A DNA stretch of 64,000 nucleotides from Couchioplanes caeruleus (lineage in GTDB: Bacteria; Actinomycetota; Actinomycetes; Mycobacteriales; Micromonosporaceae): positions 2,480,001 to 2,544,000 of the forward strand of contig NZ_RJKL01000001.1 in the NCBI RefSeq assembly GCF_003751945.1, written 5' to 3'. Position 1 is the stretch's first letter. Every line of letters starts with the position of its first letter. Positions 7,618 through 17,381 of this stretch are shown piece by piece. Made by a program: the position numbers and the translations under genes. Below the pieces are notes generated by a model that ran no database searches, was not told the origin of the DNA, and was given only the letters and a program-made list of their open reading frames with translations.

Positions 7618-9885
7618 TTACCGCGCCAGCAGGGCGTGGGCACCCTGTGTGATGGCATCTTCCCCGATCAGGACGTGGTGCGCTGCCGGACCGGGCGGAA
7701 CGAGCGAATCGGCGGCGGCGATCCGGCGGGCCGCGCCGACGAAACCGCCGTCCACCAGGGCCGCGAGGATTCCCTCGCCGACGCCGCCGGAACGCCTGGT
7801 CTCGTCGGCGATGAGGACGCGTCCGGTCGCCGACGCCTCGCGGAGCAGGTCGGCGGCCGGCAGCGGGTTCAGCCAGCGCAGGTCCACCACGCGGGATCCG
7901 TACCCGCCGGCGGCGAGCCGGGCCGCGACCCGCAGCGACATCCGGACGCCGTTGCCGTACGTGAGGATGGTCAGGTCCTCGGCGGACCCGAACGGATAGG
8001 TCCGGGCCCGGCCGATCGGGATGTGCGCGGCCGGCCACTGCGCGGGCGGCGCGTACGGCGCCAGCAACTCGCCGTCGCCCTGCTGGAACAGGTCGCGGGA
8101 GTGGTAGAGCGCGAGCGGCTCCAGGAAGACGCTGACCGTGCCGTCGACGGCCGCCGCGGCCAGGCAGGAGCGCAGCATCGGCGCGGCGTCGGCGGCGCGG
8201 GCGGGCACGGCCAGGACCAGTCCGGGTACGTCGCGCAGCACGGCGACCGAGTTGTCGTTGCGGAAGTGGCCGCCGAACCCCTCCGGGCCGGCGAGCCCGG
8301 CGACCCGGACGACCATGGGGTTGCGGAAAGCCCCCTGCGAGAAGAAGGACATTGTGGCGGCCTCGCCGCGGAGCTGGTCTTCCGCGCTGTGCAGGCGGGC
8401 GAGATACGGGATCTCGGGGATGGGGAGGATTCCCTTGAAGCCTTTGTCTCGGTTTTCCGCCGCGGGCAAGCTCAGTGCGGCGCCGAGGCCCAGGCCCAGG
8501 ATGGACGTCTCGTCGAGCAGGGTGTCGAAGACCCGCTCGTCGCCGAAGCGCTCGTGCAGGTCCCTCGTGATGCCGTGGACGCCGCCGTGGACCGCGACCT
8601 GCTCCCCGTACAGGATGGCGCCCGGGATGGTGAGCAGCGCGTCCGTGAGGGTGGCGGTGATCGTCTGGGCGAGGGTGAGCGGTCCGCTCTGCTCGGGCAG
8701 CCTGCCGTCGAAGGCGCGGGCGCGGGCCGTCGAGCCGGCGCCGCCGGCCCGGGTCGCGGCGTCGGCGACGTGCCGGGCCGCCCGCAGCGGGCGGCGGGGG
8801 GCCAGCGGAGCGACGATCTCGGCCGTGCCGGCGAGCCGGGGTTCGCCGAGGACGTCCTCGGCGATCTTGCGGACCTGCCAGCCCAGCTCGTCGTAGCGGG
8901 TGAGCAGTTCCTCTCCGGTGGCGAAGCCGCCCCCCACCAGCAGGCGGGCCGTGGCGACCAGCGGATCGCGGTCCACGTCGGCCGTGGCCCCGGGGTTCGC
9001 GGCGGCGGATCCCAGGAGCCGGACCGTCCGCAGATGCAGCACGGCGGGCCGGCGCTGCTCGCGGACCCAGTCCACGGCGGCCCGCGCGGTGTCGTATGCG
9101 GTCGCCGGCTCGCACCCGTCGGCGGCCAGATACCGCAGGCCGGGCCGGGCCCGCAGGGTGTCGGCGACCCATCCCGTCGGCGAGGTGTCCTCGCAGACGA
9201 GCAGCAGCGGGAGGTGCCGGCCGGTGTGCGCGTACCAGCCGATGGTGTTGAGGGCCGCGGTGGCGCCGACGTGGTCGACGGCGGCGCCGTCGAAGGAGGC
9301 GACCGCGATGGCGTCGGCGGGCCAGGGCGACTCGACGCCGCGCAGCTCGGGGACGGCGCTGATGGCGTACGCGATGCCGACGGCGCGCGGCAGATGCGCG
9401 GCCGCGGTCGAGGCGACCGGGATGATCCTCAGGTCGGCCCGGCCGAGGACCTGGTGCCGGCCGCCGGCGAGCGGTTCGGCGGCCGACGCGACGACGCCGC
9501 GCAGCACGTCCCGGGCCGCCTCGGCGAGCGGGTCCGGGTCCGGGGAGTCCGGGCACGAGGCGGCGCGGACACAGTAGAACGCCCCGGAGCGGTGGTGCAG
9601 CAGGGCCGGATCGTCCGGGCGCAGGGCGGCGGCGACGGCCGCGTTTCCCTCGTGGCCGGACGAGCCGAGCGTGGAGAAGCCCTCGTGGAAGCCGCGCAGC
9701 CAGCGCGCGGCGAGATCGAGGTGGCGGCTGGTCGACTGGGCGTCGAAGAGTTCCCGGGCGCGGGCGCCGGTGAGCGCGGAACCGTCGCGCACCGCCTCGG
9801 CGCCGTCAGGGCGGCGGGACCCTTCCGGCCGCAGAGCCGAGACGGCGTCTCGGAAACGCTCGTCGAGGTTCTGCGGGGTGGTCAC
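7618..9885 (-). CDS. Fused alpha-beta E1 thiamine-diphosphate enzyme (2-oxoacid dehydrogenase/transketolase-like)
   Basis: A 755-aa protein joining an E1-alpha-like half (about 1-400) to an E1-beta/transketolase pyrimidine and C-terminal half (about 430-755: 'GEQVAVHGGVHGIT', 'NDNSVAVLRDVPGLVLAVPA', 'YPFGSAEDLTILTYGNGVR'). Fused E1 enzymes decarboxylate 2-oxoacids. The usual diphosphate motif GDG...NN is altered to 'SFDGAAVDHVG...VCEDTS', so cofactor binding may differ. Start GTG at 9885 (MTTPQNLDERF) is preferred because GATGCT ends seven bases before it; an ATG at 9897 is possible. It is convergent with nothing and divergent from the YjbQ gene; substrate unknown. Confidence 0.75.
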   Translation of the reverse strand: MTTPQNLDERFRDAVSALRPEGSRRPDGAEAVRDGSALTGARARELFDAQSTSRHLDLAARWLRGFHEGFSTLGSSGHEGNAAVAAALRPDDPALLHHRSGAFYCVRAASCPDSPDPDPLAEAARDVLRGVVASAAEPLAGGRHQVLGRADLRIIPVASTAAAHLPRAVGIAYAISAVPELRGVESPWPADAIAVASFDGAAVDHVGATAALNTIGWYAHTGRHLPLLLVCEDTSPTGWVADTLRARPGLRYLAADGCEPATAYDTARAAVDWVREQRRPAVLHLRTVRLLGSAAANPGATADVDRDPLVATARLLVGGGFATGEELLTRYDELGWQVRKIAEDVLGEPRLAGTAEIVAPLAPRRPLRAARHVADAATRAGGAGSTARARAFDGRLPEQSGPLTLAQTITATLTDALLTIPGAILYGEQVAVHGGVHGITRDLHERFGDERVFDTLLDETSILGLGLGAALSLPAAENRDKGFKGILPIPEIPYLARLHSAEDQLRGEAATMSFFSQGAFRNPMVVRVAGLAGPEGFGGHFRNDNSVAVLRDVPGLVLAVPARAADAAPMLRSCLAAAAVDGTVSVFLEPLALYHSRDLFQQGDGELLAPYAPPAQWPAAHIPIGRARTYPFGSAEDLTILTYGNGVRMSLRVAARLAAGGYGSRVVDLRWLNPLPAADLLREASATGRVLIADETRRSGGVGEGILAALVDGGFVGAARRIAAADSLVPPGPAAHHVLIGEDAITQGAHALLAR

Positions 9886-9991
9886 GCGACCCAGCATCGC
9901 CGACCCCGGCCACCTCTGCCACCGCGCGGGGACCGGGTGACGGCGCGTGATTCGGCTGCGGGCGCCCGGACGAGCGTGCTCGGCTGGGCGG

Positions 9992-10087
9992 ATGACGGTG
10001 TGGGCCGGTGTGGGCCGGGTCGTGCTCTGCGGACTGTGGTTCCTGGTCGTGGGGGCGTCCTTCCTGGCCATGGACCTCTACATGTAA
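9992..10087 (+). CDS. Possible 31-aa hydrophobic membrane peptide
   Basis: MTVWAGVGRVVLCGLWFLVV continuing to GASFLAMDLYM is almost one transmembrane helix, and nearly every third codon position is G or C, which argues for coding. It ends 11 bases before the YjbQ start. No clear ribosome site precedes it, so expression is uncertain. Confidence 0.35.
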   Translation: MTVWAGVGRVVLCGLWFLVVGASFLAMDLYM

Positions 10088-10098
10088 GACTCCCGGTC

Positions 10099-10503
10099 AT
10101 GGACACCATGGTGATCACCGTCCGGACCGGCGGCCGCCCGGTCGTGTGTGACATCACGCGGGAGGCCGAGCGGTTCGCCGAGGGCCGGGGTGACGGCCTG
10201 CTGCACGTGTTCGTCCCGCATGCCACCGCCGGGCTGGCGGTCATCGAGACCGGCGCGGGTTCCGACGACGACCTGCTCACCGCGATCGACGACCTGTTGC
10301 CCGCCGAGGACAAGTGGCGGCACCGGCACGGCTCGCGCGGGCACGGCCGCGACCATGTCCTGCCCGCCTGGATTCCGCCGTACGCGACGCTGCCGGTGAT
10401 CGACGGCCGCATCGCGCTGGGCACCTGGCAGTCCATCTGCCTCGTCGATCCGAACGGCGACAACCCCGAGCGTCAGGTGCGGTTCAGCTTCCTGCGGGGA
10501 TGA
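10099..10503 (+). CDS. YjbQ / UPF0047 family protein
   Basis: A 134-aa single-domain protein with the family signatures 'HATAGLAVIETG', the His-rich 'HRHGSRGHGRDHVLPAWI' and 'LGTWQSICLVDPNGDN'. Members show secondary thiamine-phosphate synthase activity in vitro and have a conserved metal-binding His cluster; the physiological role is unsettled. A TAAGAC hexamer ends eight bases before the ATG at 10099, suggesting a leaderless message, although the 31-aa frame just upstream could instead be co-transcribed. aceE follows 148 bp later on the same strand; its thiamine-diphosphate dependence is a suggestive but unproven link. Confidence 0.85.
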   Translation: MDTMVITVRTGGRPVVCDITREAERFAEGRGDGLLHVFVPHATAGLAVIETGAGSDDDLLTAIDDLLPAEDKWRHRHGSRGHGRDHVLPAWIPPYATLPVIDGRIALGTWQSICLVDPNGDNPERQVRFSFLRG

Positions 10504-10651
10504 GCCGAAGTTACTGGTCAGTACCTGTGTCGAGCGTCGCGTAGCCGGGCCGTAGGCGTGACGCAAGCCGCCGCAAGGGGGCAGGATGGAACCATTCACG
10601 TGCGGTTCACACGATGGGCGCACGGTCCGACTCCCGACAAGAGGAATGCCT

Positions 10652-13390
10652 GTGGCCACGGAACGCAAGCGCCCGGTGATCAGTGACGGCCTGCCGAGCC
10701 AGCTTCCGGACATCGACCCCGACGAGACGAACGAGTGGGTCGAGTCGCTCGACCAGGTCATCGACTCGCGCGATGCCAAGCGAGCCCGTTACGTGATGTT
10801 GCGCCTGCTCGAGCGGGCCCGGGAGCGACAGGTCGGGGTGCCGCCGCTGACCTCCACCGACTACATCAACACCATCCCGCCGGAGCGGGAGCCGTGGTTC
10901 CCCGGTGACGAGTTCGTGGAGCGGCGCATCCGGGCGTACATCCGGTGGAACGCGGCCATGCTGGTGCACCGGGCGCAGCGGCCCGAGATCGGCGTCGGCG
11001 GCCACATCTCGACGTACGCGTCGAGCGCCAGCCTCTACGAGGTCGGCATGAACCACTTCTTCCGCGGCAAGGATCACCCGGGCGGCGGCGACCACATCTT
11101 CTTCCAGGGCCACGCCTCCCCCGGCATGTACGCGCGGGCGTACCTCGAGGGCCGCCTGAGCACCGACCAGCTCGACGGCTTCCGGCAGGAGCTGAGCCAC
11201 CCGGGCGGCGGCCTGCCCTCCTACCCGCACCCTCGGCTGATGCCGAACTTCTGGGAGTTCCCGACGGTCAGCATGGGCCTGGGCCCGCTGAACGCGATCT
11301 ACCAGGCCCGCTTCAACCGCTACCTGCACAACCGCGGGGTCAAGGACACCAGCCAGCAGCATGTCTGGGCGTTCCTCGGCGACGGCGAGATGGACGAGGT
11401 CGAGTCGCTCGGCGCGATCGGCCTGGCCGCCCGCGAGGAGCTCGACAATCTGACCTTTGTGATCAACTGCAACCTGCAGCGGCTCGACGGCCCGGTGCGC
11501 GGCAACGGCAAGGTCATCCAGGAGCTCGAGGCGTTCTTCCGCGGCGCCGGCTGGAACGTCATCAAGGTCATCTGGGGCCGGGAGTGGGACCCGCTGCTCG
11601 CGGCCGACACCGACGGCGCCCTGGTCAACCTGATGAACGTCACGCCGGACGGCGACTACCAGACCTACAAGGGCGAGTCCGGCGCGTACGTGCGGGAACA
11701 CTTCTTCGGGCGCGACCCGCGCACCCGCAAGATGGTCGAGCACATGAACGACGACGAGGTGTGGAACCTCAAGCGCGGTGGGCACGATTACCGCAAGCTC
11801 TACGCGGCCTACAAAGCGGCCATGGAGCACACCGGCCAGCCGACGGTGATCCTCGCCAAGACGATCAAGGGCTGGACGCTGGGCTCGCACTTCGAGGCGC
11901 GCAACGCCACGCACCAGATGAAGAAGCTGACCCTGGACGACCTCAAGGGCTTCCGGGACCGGCTCTACCTGGAGATCAGCGACAAGCAGCTCGAGGAGAA
12001 CCCGTACCTTCCGCCGTACTTCCACCCCGGCGAGGGTTCGGACGAGATGGAGTACCTCCGCGAGCGGCGCCGGGAGCTGGGCGGCTTCCTGCCCTCGCGG
12101 CGCACCACGACGATCCCGCTGACGATCCCGCCGTCGGACACGTTCGGCGGCGTCAAGCGGGGCTCGGGCAAGCAGAAGGTCGCCACCACGATGGCGTTCG
12201 TCCGCCTGCTCAAGGACATCATGAAGGACAAGGACTTCGGGGCCCGCTGGGTGCCGATCATCCCGGACGAGGCGCGGACGTTCGGCATGGATTCGCTCTT
12301 CCCGACGCGGAAGATCTACTCGCCGCACGGCCAGACCTACACCTCGGTCGACCGGGAGCTGTTCCTGTCCTACAAGGAAGCCACCAACGGGCAGATCCTG
12401 CACGAGGGCATCAACGAGGCCGGCTCCACCGCCAGTTTCATCGCCGCAGGTACGTCGTACGCGACGCACGGCGAGCCGATGATCCCGCTGTACATCTTCT
12501 ACTCGATGTTCGGCTTCCAGCGCACCGCGGACGAGCTGTGGGCGGCGGCGGACCAGATGACCCGCGGCTTCCTGCTCGGCGCGACCGCCGGGCGGACCAC
12601 GCTCAACGGCGAGGGCCTGCAGCACGAGGACGGCCACTCGCTGCTGATCGCGGCGACCAACCCGGCGGTGGTCGCGTACGACCCGGCGTTCGCGTTCGAG
12701 ATCGCGCACATCATCGAGAATGGCCTGCACCGCATGTACGGCGAGAAGCAGGAGAACATCTTCTACTACCTGACGATCTACAACGAGCCGATCCTGCAGC
12801 CGGCCGAGCCCGCCGGGGTCGACGTGGACGGTCTCCTCAAGGGCATCTACCGGTACGCTCCGGCGCCGGAGACCAGCGGCCCCAGGGCGCAACTGCTCGC
12901 GTCGGGCACGGGCATGCAGTGGGCGCTCAAGGCCCAGCAGTTGCTCGCCCAGGACTGGGGCGTGGCCGCGGACGTGTGGTCGGTGACCTCGTGGACCGAG
13001 CTGCGCCGCGACGCGGTCGCGGCGGAGGAGCACAACCTGCTCCACCCGGGCGACCAGCCGCGCAAGCCGTACATCCAGACCAAGCTGGAGGGTACGGAGG
13101 GCCCGGCGATCGCGGTCAGCGACTGGATGCGGGCCGTGCCGGACCTGATCAGCCGCTGGGTGCCGAACGACTACACGTCGCTGGGCACGGACGGCTTCGG
13201 CATGAGCGACACCCGGCACGCGCTGCGCCGCCACTTCCACGTGGACGCGGAGTCGGTGACGGTGGCGACGCTGCGCCAGCTCGCGCTGCGCGGCAAGGTG
13301 CCGTCGCACGTGCCGGCCGAGGCCGCCAAGAAGTACGCGATCGACGACGTCAACGCCGCACCGGTCGGCGAGACCGGCGGAGACAGCTAG
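10652..13390 (+). CDS. aceE: Pyruvate dehydrogenase E1 component, homodimeric
   Basis: A 912-aa AceE-type E1, about the usual length. It decarboxylates pyruvate with thiamine diphosphate and passes the acetyl group to E2 lipoyl domains to give acetyl-CoA. The cofactor motif is intact ('[10 protein letters not shown]' to '[17 protein letters not shown]'), the His-rich loop '[20 protein letters not shown]' and the pyrimidine domain '[19 protein letters not shown]' are present. The GTG at 10652 is chosen because AGAGGA stands six bases upstream; the ATG at 10646 abuts that site. E2 and E3 genes are not in the window. It sits upstream of the fatty-acid operon that consumes acetyl-CoA, as in mycobacteria. 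Confidence 0.95.
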   Translation: MATERKRPVISDGLPSQLPDIDPDETNEWVESLDQVIDSRDAKRARYVMLRLLERARERQVGVPPLTSTDYINTIPPEREPWFPGDEFVERRIRAYIRWNAAMLVHRAQRPEIGVGGHISTYASSASLYEVGMNHFFRGKDHPGGGDHIFFQGHASPGMYARAYLEGRLSTDQLDGFRQELSHPGGGLPSYPHPRLMPNFWEFPTVSMGLGPLNAIYQARFNRYLHNRGVKDTSQQHVWAFLGDGEMDEVESLGAIGLAAREELDNLTFVINCNLQRLDGPVRGNGKVIQELEAFFRGAGWNVIKVIWGREWDPLLAADTDGALVNLMNVTPDGDYQTYKGESGAYVREHFFGRDPRTRKMVEHMNDDEVWNLKRGGHDYRKLYAAYKAAMEHTGQPTVILAKTIKGWTLGSHFEARNATHQMKKLTLDDLKGFRDRLYLEISDKQLEENPYLPPYFHPGEGSDEMEYLRERRRELGGFLPSRRTTTIPLTIPPSDTFGGVKRGSGKQKVATTMAFVRLLKDIMKDKDFGARWVPIIPDEARTFGMDSLFPTRKIYSPHGQTYTSVDRELFLSYKEATNGQILHEGINEAGSTASFIAAGTSYATHGEPMIPLYIFYSMFGFQRTADELWAAADQMTRGFLLGATAGRTTLNGEGLQHEDGHSLLIAATNPAVVAYDPAFAFEIAHIIENGLHRMYGEKQENIFYYLTIYNEPILQPAEPAGVDVDGLLKGIYRYAPAPETSGPRAQLLASGTGMQWALKAQQLLAQDWGVAADVWSVTSWTELRRDAVAAEEHNLLHPGDQPRKPYIQTKLEGTEGPAIAVSDWMRAVPDLISRWVPNDYTSLGTDGFGMSDTRHALRRHFHVDAESVTVATLRQLALRGKVPSHVPAEAAKKYAIDDVNAAPVGETGGDS

Positions 13391-13398
13391 GAAGAGCG

Positions 13399-13434
13399 GA
13401 ACGGGGGTGGCCGGAGTTCCGGCTACCCCCGTTC
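13399..13434. terminator. Bidirectional terminator between aceE and the RibD-like gene
   Basis: A 16-bp stem GAACGGGGGTGGCCGG / CCGGCTACCCCCGTTC with a 4-base AGTT loop and one G-T pair. It separates two convergent genes. Confidence 0.75.
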
Positions 13435-13444
13435 TACGTGTTGA

Positions 13445-13978
13445 TCAGGCCGGAACGTAGGTGACGACCTCGACGCCGGTCGTGGTGGTCCAGGTGCCGG
13501 TGTGCCGCAGCGCCACCTTGGTGCCCTCGTGCCAGAGCCGGCGGCCCTCGCCGACCACCACCGGGTAGATCATGATCCGGTACTCGTCGACGAGGTTGTG
13601 CCGGGTCAGATAGTTGAGCAGGTCGGCGCTGCCGTTGAGCAGCAGGTTGCCGGGCTCGGTCTTCAGCTTGGCCACCGCGTCGGCGACCTCGCCCCGTAGG
13701 AAGGTCGCGTTCCACTCGGGCTCGGTGAGCGTGGTGGTGGCGACGTGCTTGGGCATGGAGTTCATCTTCTTGCCGAAGTCGCCGGTGCTGGCCTCCATCT
13801 GCGGCCATGCCGCCTTGAAGCCCTCGTAGGTCTTGCGGCCGAGCAGGAGCGCGTCGGCCTCGGCGAGGTTGGCGTCCTGCCAGTTGCCCAGCTCGTCGTT
13901 GAAGTAGGGGCCGCTCCAGGCCGGCTCCTCGAAGACGCCGTCGAGGGTCACGTAGGAGACCGCCACCAGCTTGCCCAT
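13445..13978 (-). CDS. Dihydrofolate reductase / RibD C-terminal family protein
   Basis: A 177-aa protein of the RibD_C superfamily: N-terminal 'VAVSYVTLDGVFEEP', 'ADALLLGRKTYEGF', 'LLLNGSADLLNYL' and 'DEYRIMIYPVVVGEGRRL' are the family landmarks of an NADPH-dependent reductase fold. Members of this stand-alone group rarely have a known substrate, so the activity is not assigned. GAGGGAGCTGAGGAC precedes the ATG. It is divergent from gltX and convergent with aceE. Confidence 0.85.
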   Translation of the reverse strand: MGKLVAVSYVTLDGVFEEPAWSGPYFNDELGNWQDANLAEADALLLGRKTYEGFKAAWPQMEASTGDFGKKMNSMPKHVATTTLTEPEWNATFLRGEVADAVAKLKTEPGNLLLNGSADLLNYLTRHNLVDEYRIMIYPVVVGEGRRLWHEGTKVALRHTGTWTTTTGVEVVTYVPA

Positions 13979-14008
13979 GTCCTCAGCTCCCTCTTACTTT
14001 ACGATTTC

Positions 14009-14018
14009 GTTAATTAAC
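14009..14018. promoter_or_regulatory. AT-rich palindrome between the RibD-like gene and gltX
   Basis: GTTAATTAAC is a perfect 10-bp palindrome inside an AT-rich island (about 13994-14036) of otherwise GC-rich DNA, just upstream of the RibD-like start. It could be an operator or a -10 region; the binding factor is unknown. Confidence 0.35.
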
Positions 14019-14135
14019 TGAGGGGTAAATTACCGAGTTCATCACGGCCGGTCAAGCGATCCTCCCGAAGGGGACGCGGTCGAGGTGGCACGGATCCGCC
14101 CGGTGCCCGGCCGGACGGCCGGACAATCGGCGCCG

Positions 14136-14141
14136 TACGCT
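14136..14141 (+). promoter_or_regulatory. gltX -10 element, leaderless
   Basis: TACGCT ends six bases before the gltX GTG at 14148, and no ribosome site exists, so transcription probably starts at the start codon. The -35 is weak. Confidence 0.45.
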
Positions 14142-14147
14142 TGTCCC

Positions 14148-15557
14148 GTGACTGTACGAGTACGCTTCGCCCCCTCTCCGACCGGAATGTTCCACGTCGG
14201 CGGCGCCCGCTCGGCGCTGCAGAACTGGATCGTCGCCCAGCAGAGCGGCGGCGCCTTCGTCCTGCGCATCGAGGACACCGATGCGGCCCGCAACCGTCCG
14301 GAATGGACCGAGGGCATCATCTCCGCGCTCGACTGGATCGGCATCGAGCGCGGCACGTACGAGGGCCCGCACTTCCAGTCGTCGTACGCGGGCGAGCACA
14401 CCGCCGCCGCCACCCGGCTCTACGGCGAGGGTCGCGCGTACTACTGCGACTGCAGCCGCGACGACGTCGTGCAGCGCTCCGGCAACACCCACACCGGCTA
14501 CGACGGTTTCTGCCGCGACCGCGCGCTCGGCCCGGGCGAGGGTCGGGCCCTGCGCTTCCGTACGCCCGACGAGGGCGCGACCGTCGTCGTCGACCTGGTC
14601 CGCGGCGAGCCGACCTTCGAGAACAAGCTCATCGAGGACTTCGTCATCGCCCGCAGCGACGGCTCGGCGGTCTTCCTGCTCGCCAACGTGGTCGACGACA
14701 TGACCATGGGCATCACCCACGTCATTCGGGCCGAGGAGCACCTGCCCAACACCCCCAAGCAGCAGTTGCTCTGGGAGGCGCTGGGCGTGAAGCCGCCGGT
14801 GTGGGCGCACGTGCCGGTCATCGTCAACGAGAAGCGGCAGAAGCTGTCCAAGCGCCGCGACAAGGTCGCGCTGGAGTCGTACCGGGACGAGGGCTACCTC
14901 GCCGCCGCCATGCGCAACTATCTGATGCTGCTCGGCTGGGCGCCCAGCGGCGACCGGGAGATCGTGCCCTGGGAGACCGTCCTGCAGGAGTTCCGGCTGG
15001 AGGAGGTCAACCACTCCCCCGCCTTCTTCGACGTGAAGAAGCTGCGGGCGTTCAACGGCGAGTACATCCGCGCCCTGTCCTCGGAGGAGTTCGCGGCGGT
15101 GTGCGCGCCGTGGCTCTCCGGCACCGCCACGATCCCCGCGCCGCCGTGGGATCCGGCCGCCTTCGACACTCAGGTGTTCGCCGCCGTGGCGCCGCTGGCG
15201 CAGACCCGCATCGCGGTGCTCAGCGAGATCGTCGACTACGTCGACTTCCTCTTCCTCGACGAGCCCGTCTCCGACGAGCAGTCCTGGAACAAGGCGATGA
15301 AGGAGGGTGCCGGCGACATCCTCGACGCCGCGGCGGCCGCCTTCGGCGCCCTCGACGAGTGGACGGCCGAGCCGCTGAAGGCCGCGCTCGAGCGGGTCGG
15401 CGAGGAGCGCGGGCTCAAGCTGGGCAAGACCCAGGCACCGGTACGGGTCGCGACCACCGGCCGGACGATCGGACTGCCGCTCTTCGAGTCCCTCGAGGTC
15501 CTGGGGCGGGAGCGCAGCCTCGCCCGCCTCGCGGCCGCCCGCGCGAAGCTGGGCTGA
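14148..15557 (+). CDS. gltX: Glutamyl-tRNA synthetase
   Basis: A 469-aa class I synthetase that charges tRNA-Glu (and often tRNA-Gln before amidation in actinobacteria). The HIGH-type motif appears as '[17 protein letters not shown]' and the KMSKS-type loop as '[15 protein letters not shown]'; '[15 protein letters not shown]' is also typical. The CxC-type zinc motif is partly present ('YYCDCSRDD' with C at 'GFCRDR'). The C-terminal half is the helical anticodon-binding domain. Start GTG at 14148 follows a -10 hexamer by six bases. No second gene for glutaminyl charging is seen nearby. Confidence 0.95.
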   Translation: MTVRVRFAPSPTGMFHVGGARSALQNWIVAQQSGGAFVLRIEDTDAARNRPEWTEGIISALDWIGIERGTYEGPHFQSSYAGEHTAAATRLYGEGRAYYCDCSRDDVVQRSGNTHTGYDGFCRDRALGPGEGRALRFRTPDEGATVVVDLVRGEPTFENKLIEDFVIARSDGSAVFLLANVVDDMTMGITHVIRAEEHLPNTPKQQLLWEALGVKPPVWAHVPVIVNEKRQKLSKRRDKVALESYRDEGYLAAAMRNYLMLLGWAPSGDREIVPWETVLQEFRLEEVNHSPAFFDVKKLRAFNGEYIRALSSEEFAAVCAPWLSGTATIPAPPWDPAAFDTQVFAAVAPLAQTRIAVLSEIVDYVDFLFLDEPVSDEQSWNKAMKEGAGDILDAAAAAFGALDEWTAEPLKAALERVGEERGLKLGKTQAPVRVATTGRTIGLPLFESLEVLGRERSLARLAAARAKLG

Positions 15558-15612
15558 GCCGCCTCGCTTTTCGGCGCTGACGCCGAAGCGTGCGCTGCCG
15601 CACCGCGCCGAC

Positions 15613-15643
15613 ATGCGCGCGCCGGGGTTCCCGGCGCGCGCAT
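15613..15643 (+). terminator. Strong hairpin after gltX
   Basis: ATGCGCGCGCCGGG (15613-15626) and CCCGGCGCGCGCAT (15630-15643) form a perfect 14-bp stem with a 3-base loop, 56 bp past gltX. No T-run follows. It lies in the 346-bp gap 15558-15903, in which a 70-codon frame (from an ATG at 15690) lacks a ribosome site and is not called. Confidence 0.6.
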
Positions 15644-15903
15644 TACCGTATCCGGCCAGGTCCCGCCATCGCTGAACGTCGTACCGGTATGACTGTCAGC
15701 AGCACGGGTGACGTGATGATCCATGGGTTGCGGTCGCTGGGTACTATTCGCGCGCTGATCAGCGCTTGCCCCACCTTCCCGCCACCGATTCCGGATAGCT
15801 CCAAAGGCCACGGCCTCGGGATGCGCCCGGACGGCTCCGCGGGGAGGCTGGAGGAAGCGCGCGGCGGAGCAGTGTCCATCACGTTGGCGGGGGAGGCCTG
15901 ACG

Positions 15904-16596
15904 GTGGCTCGAGGAATGTGGGGAAGGCTGGTCTCGGCGACCGGCATACTGGTCGCGGCGGCGGTCCTGGGTGCCGGGATGGCACCGGCCGCACACGCCA
16001 CGCCACCTCTGCTGAGGGAGGAGTCTCCGGCCGCGGCCCCGAAGGCGGCGGCGAAGCCCACCACCCTCGAGATCTCCGGCACGGACAACAGCAAGATCGT
16101 CATCCAGCAGGCCGAGCGCCCGGAGCTGTTCCAGCGCGTCCTCAGCGAGGTCAACTGGCTCTCCGGCGCGGAGCCGACGACGACCAGGCCCAAGGCGGAC
16201 AAGCTCGGTCCGAAATACACCGTCACCGTCCTGGCCAAGGACAAGGCCACCCAGCTCTACGACCTCTACCCGCTCGCCTCCGGCGGCCCGCGGGCGTTCC
16301 GGCCGGAGCGGCAGCCGACCGGCCGCAAGAGCGCCGGCTGGTTCTACGGCCGGCTCACCATGTCCGAGTCGCTGCGCGTGAGCGGCGTCCCGCTCGAGGA
16401 GAAGCCGGACGTGGTCAGCGGCGGCATCGGCGGCGGCATCGGCGAGGAGGTCGACTCGTCGGAGATCGACCCGGTGGCCGTCGGCAACGACGTGTTCCAC
16501 CAGATGCGGCGGCCGTTCCTCATCAACGTGGCCGTGCTGCTGGTGGTCCTGGCGGGGCTGGGCGGCGTCGCCTACCTGATCCGCCGCCGGGTGTAG
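15904..16596 (+). CDS. Secreted, C-terminally membrane-anchored protein of unknown function
   Basis: GGAGGCCTGACG precedes the GTG at 15904, giving 230 aa. Residues 1-32 are a signal peptide ('LVAAAVLGAGMAPAAHA'), residues about 35-200 an extracytoplasmic domain ('TTLEISGTDNSKIVIQQAER', 'YTVTVLAKDKATQLYDLYPL'), and residues about 207-226 a transmembrane helix followed by RRRV. The topology is a type I membrane protein exposed at the cell surface. I recognise no family. It is convergent with the membrane-protein/sigma pair, so the two are not an operon. Confidence 0.75.
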   Translation: MARGMWGRLVSATGILVAAAVLGAGMAPAAHATPPLLREESPAAAPKAAAKPTTLEISGTDNSKIVIQQAERPELFQRVLSEVNWLSGAEPTTTRPKADKLGPKYTVTVLAKDKATQLYDLYPLASGGPRAFRPERQPTGRKSAGWFYGRLTMSESLRVSGVPLEEKPDVVSGGIGGGIGEEVDSSEIDPVAVGNDVFHQMRRPFLINVAVLLVVLAGLGGVAYLIRRRV

Positions 16597-16615
16597 CGGC
16601 CCGGCCGCCGGGCCG
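16597..16615. terminator. Short bidirectional hairpin
   Basis: CGGCCCGG and CCGGGCCG form a perfect 8-bp stem with a CCG loop, in the 20-bp gap between convergent genes. Confidence 0.45.
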
Positions 16616-16616
16616 G

Positions 16617-17381
16617 TCAGCCCGACGTGCGGACCGGGATCTTGAAGATCGGGCAGGCCGGTGCGGGCGGGTTACAGCGCTCCCCCAGGCCGAAGGCGTC
16701 CGGCAGGCGCGGATCGGTCGCCGCGTCGGCCAGCTCGCGGGTCGTCAACGGCGGCTCGCCGAGCTCGCCGTCGCCGGTTCCGCGCTCGCCCGTGGCCTGG
16801 ACCGCCACGGTGCGGCCGTCCACCGCCCGGCGGGCGATCACCTGGCGCACCTGCCAGTCCTCGTCGGCGGTGTCGCCGTACCGGGCGTACTCGATGCCCG
16901 CCCGGGTCCGGTCGGGACGCGCGCAGGCGGTCTCGTCGGCGAGCACCGGCAGGCAGATCCCGGCCGGGGCGTCGAAGACGGCCACCTCGATCAGGCCGCG
17001 GGACCGCCCCTCGGCGTCCGTCACCGCGTACTGCCGCCAGCCGGAACCCGACGCCGGCGGATGCGGCAGGATCTGGTACTCCTTCGCGTCGATGGGCGGC
17101 GCCAGCACCTTCAACACCGGGTCGAGCTCCGCGGACGGGCGGGGCTGGGCGACCGGGACCGCGGCGGCCGAGCGGGGTTTCGGGCCGGGCAGCAGGACGG
17201 TGGTGAGCGCGTACCCGAGCAGCACGACGATCACCACGGCGACCAGGCCCGCCATGATCACCGAGCGCGCGCGGCGGCGGCGCAGCCGGTCCGCACGCCG
17301 GAAGATGTCCTCGACCGCGTCGCCGAGGGGCGGCTCGCTCGCGCACGCCCGCTCCAGCACGGCGGTCATGGCGGCACTCAT
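16617..17381 (-). CDS. Membrane protein, probable regulator of the adjacent sigma factor
   Basis: A 254-aa protein with a short cytoplasmic N-terminus (about 1-38, Arg-rich), one transmembrane helix ('SVIMAGLVAVVIVVLLGYAL', about 40-62) and a large extracytoplasmic domain with several Cys ('GICLPVLADETACARP', 'CNPPAPACPIF'). Its ATG shares one base with the sigma-factor stop (TGATG), so the genes are translationally coupled. The topology matches anti-sigma factors, but no ZAS or RskA motif is visible, so the role is inferred from context only. Confidence 0.7.
   Translation of the reverse strand: MSAAMTAVLERACASEPPLGDAVEDIFRRADRLRRRRARSVIMAGLVAVVIVVLLGYALTTVLLPGPKPRSAAAVPVAQPRPSAELDPVLKVLAPPIDAKEYQILPHPPASGSGWRQYAVTDAEGRSRGLIEVAVFDAPAGICLPVLADETACARPDRTRAGIEYARYGDTADEDWQVRQVIARRAVDGRTVAVQATGERGTGDGELGEPPLTTRELADAATDPRLPDAFGLGERCNPPAPACPIFKIPVRTSG

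Noticed and set aside
7594..10503. Very long plus-strand frame across the fused E1 gene
   Set aside because: Antisense shadow of the minus-strand enzyme; only the final YjbQ part is coding.
10607..13309. 900-codon minus-strand frame across aceE
   Set aside because: Antisense shadow; aceE has all E1 motifs.
15690..15901. Possible 70-codon gene upstream of the secreted protein
   Set aside because: No ribosome site, no family, and weak coding character.
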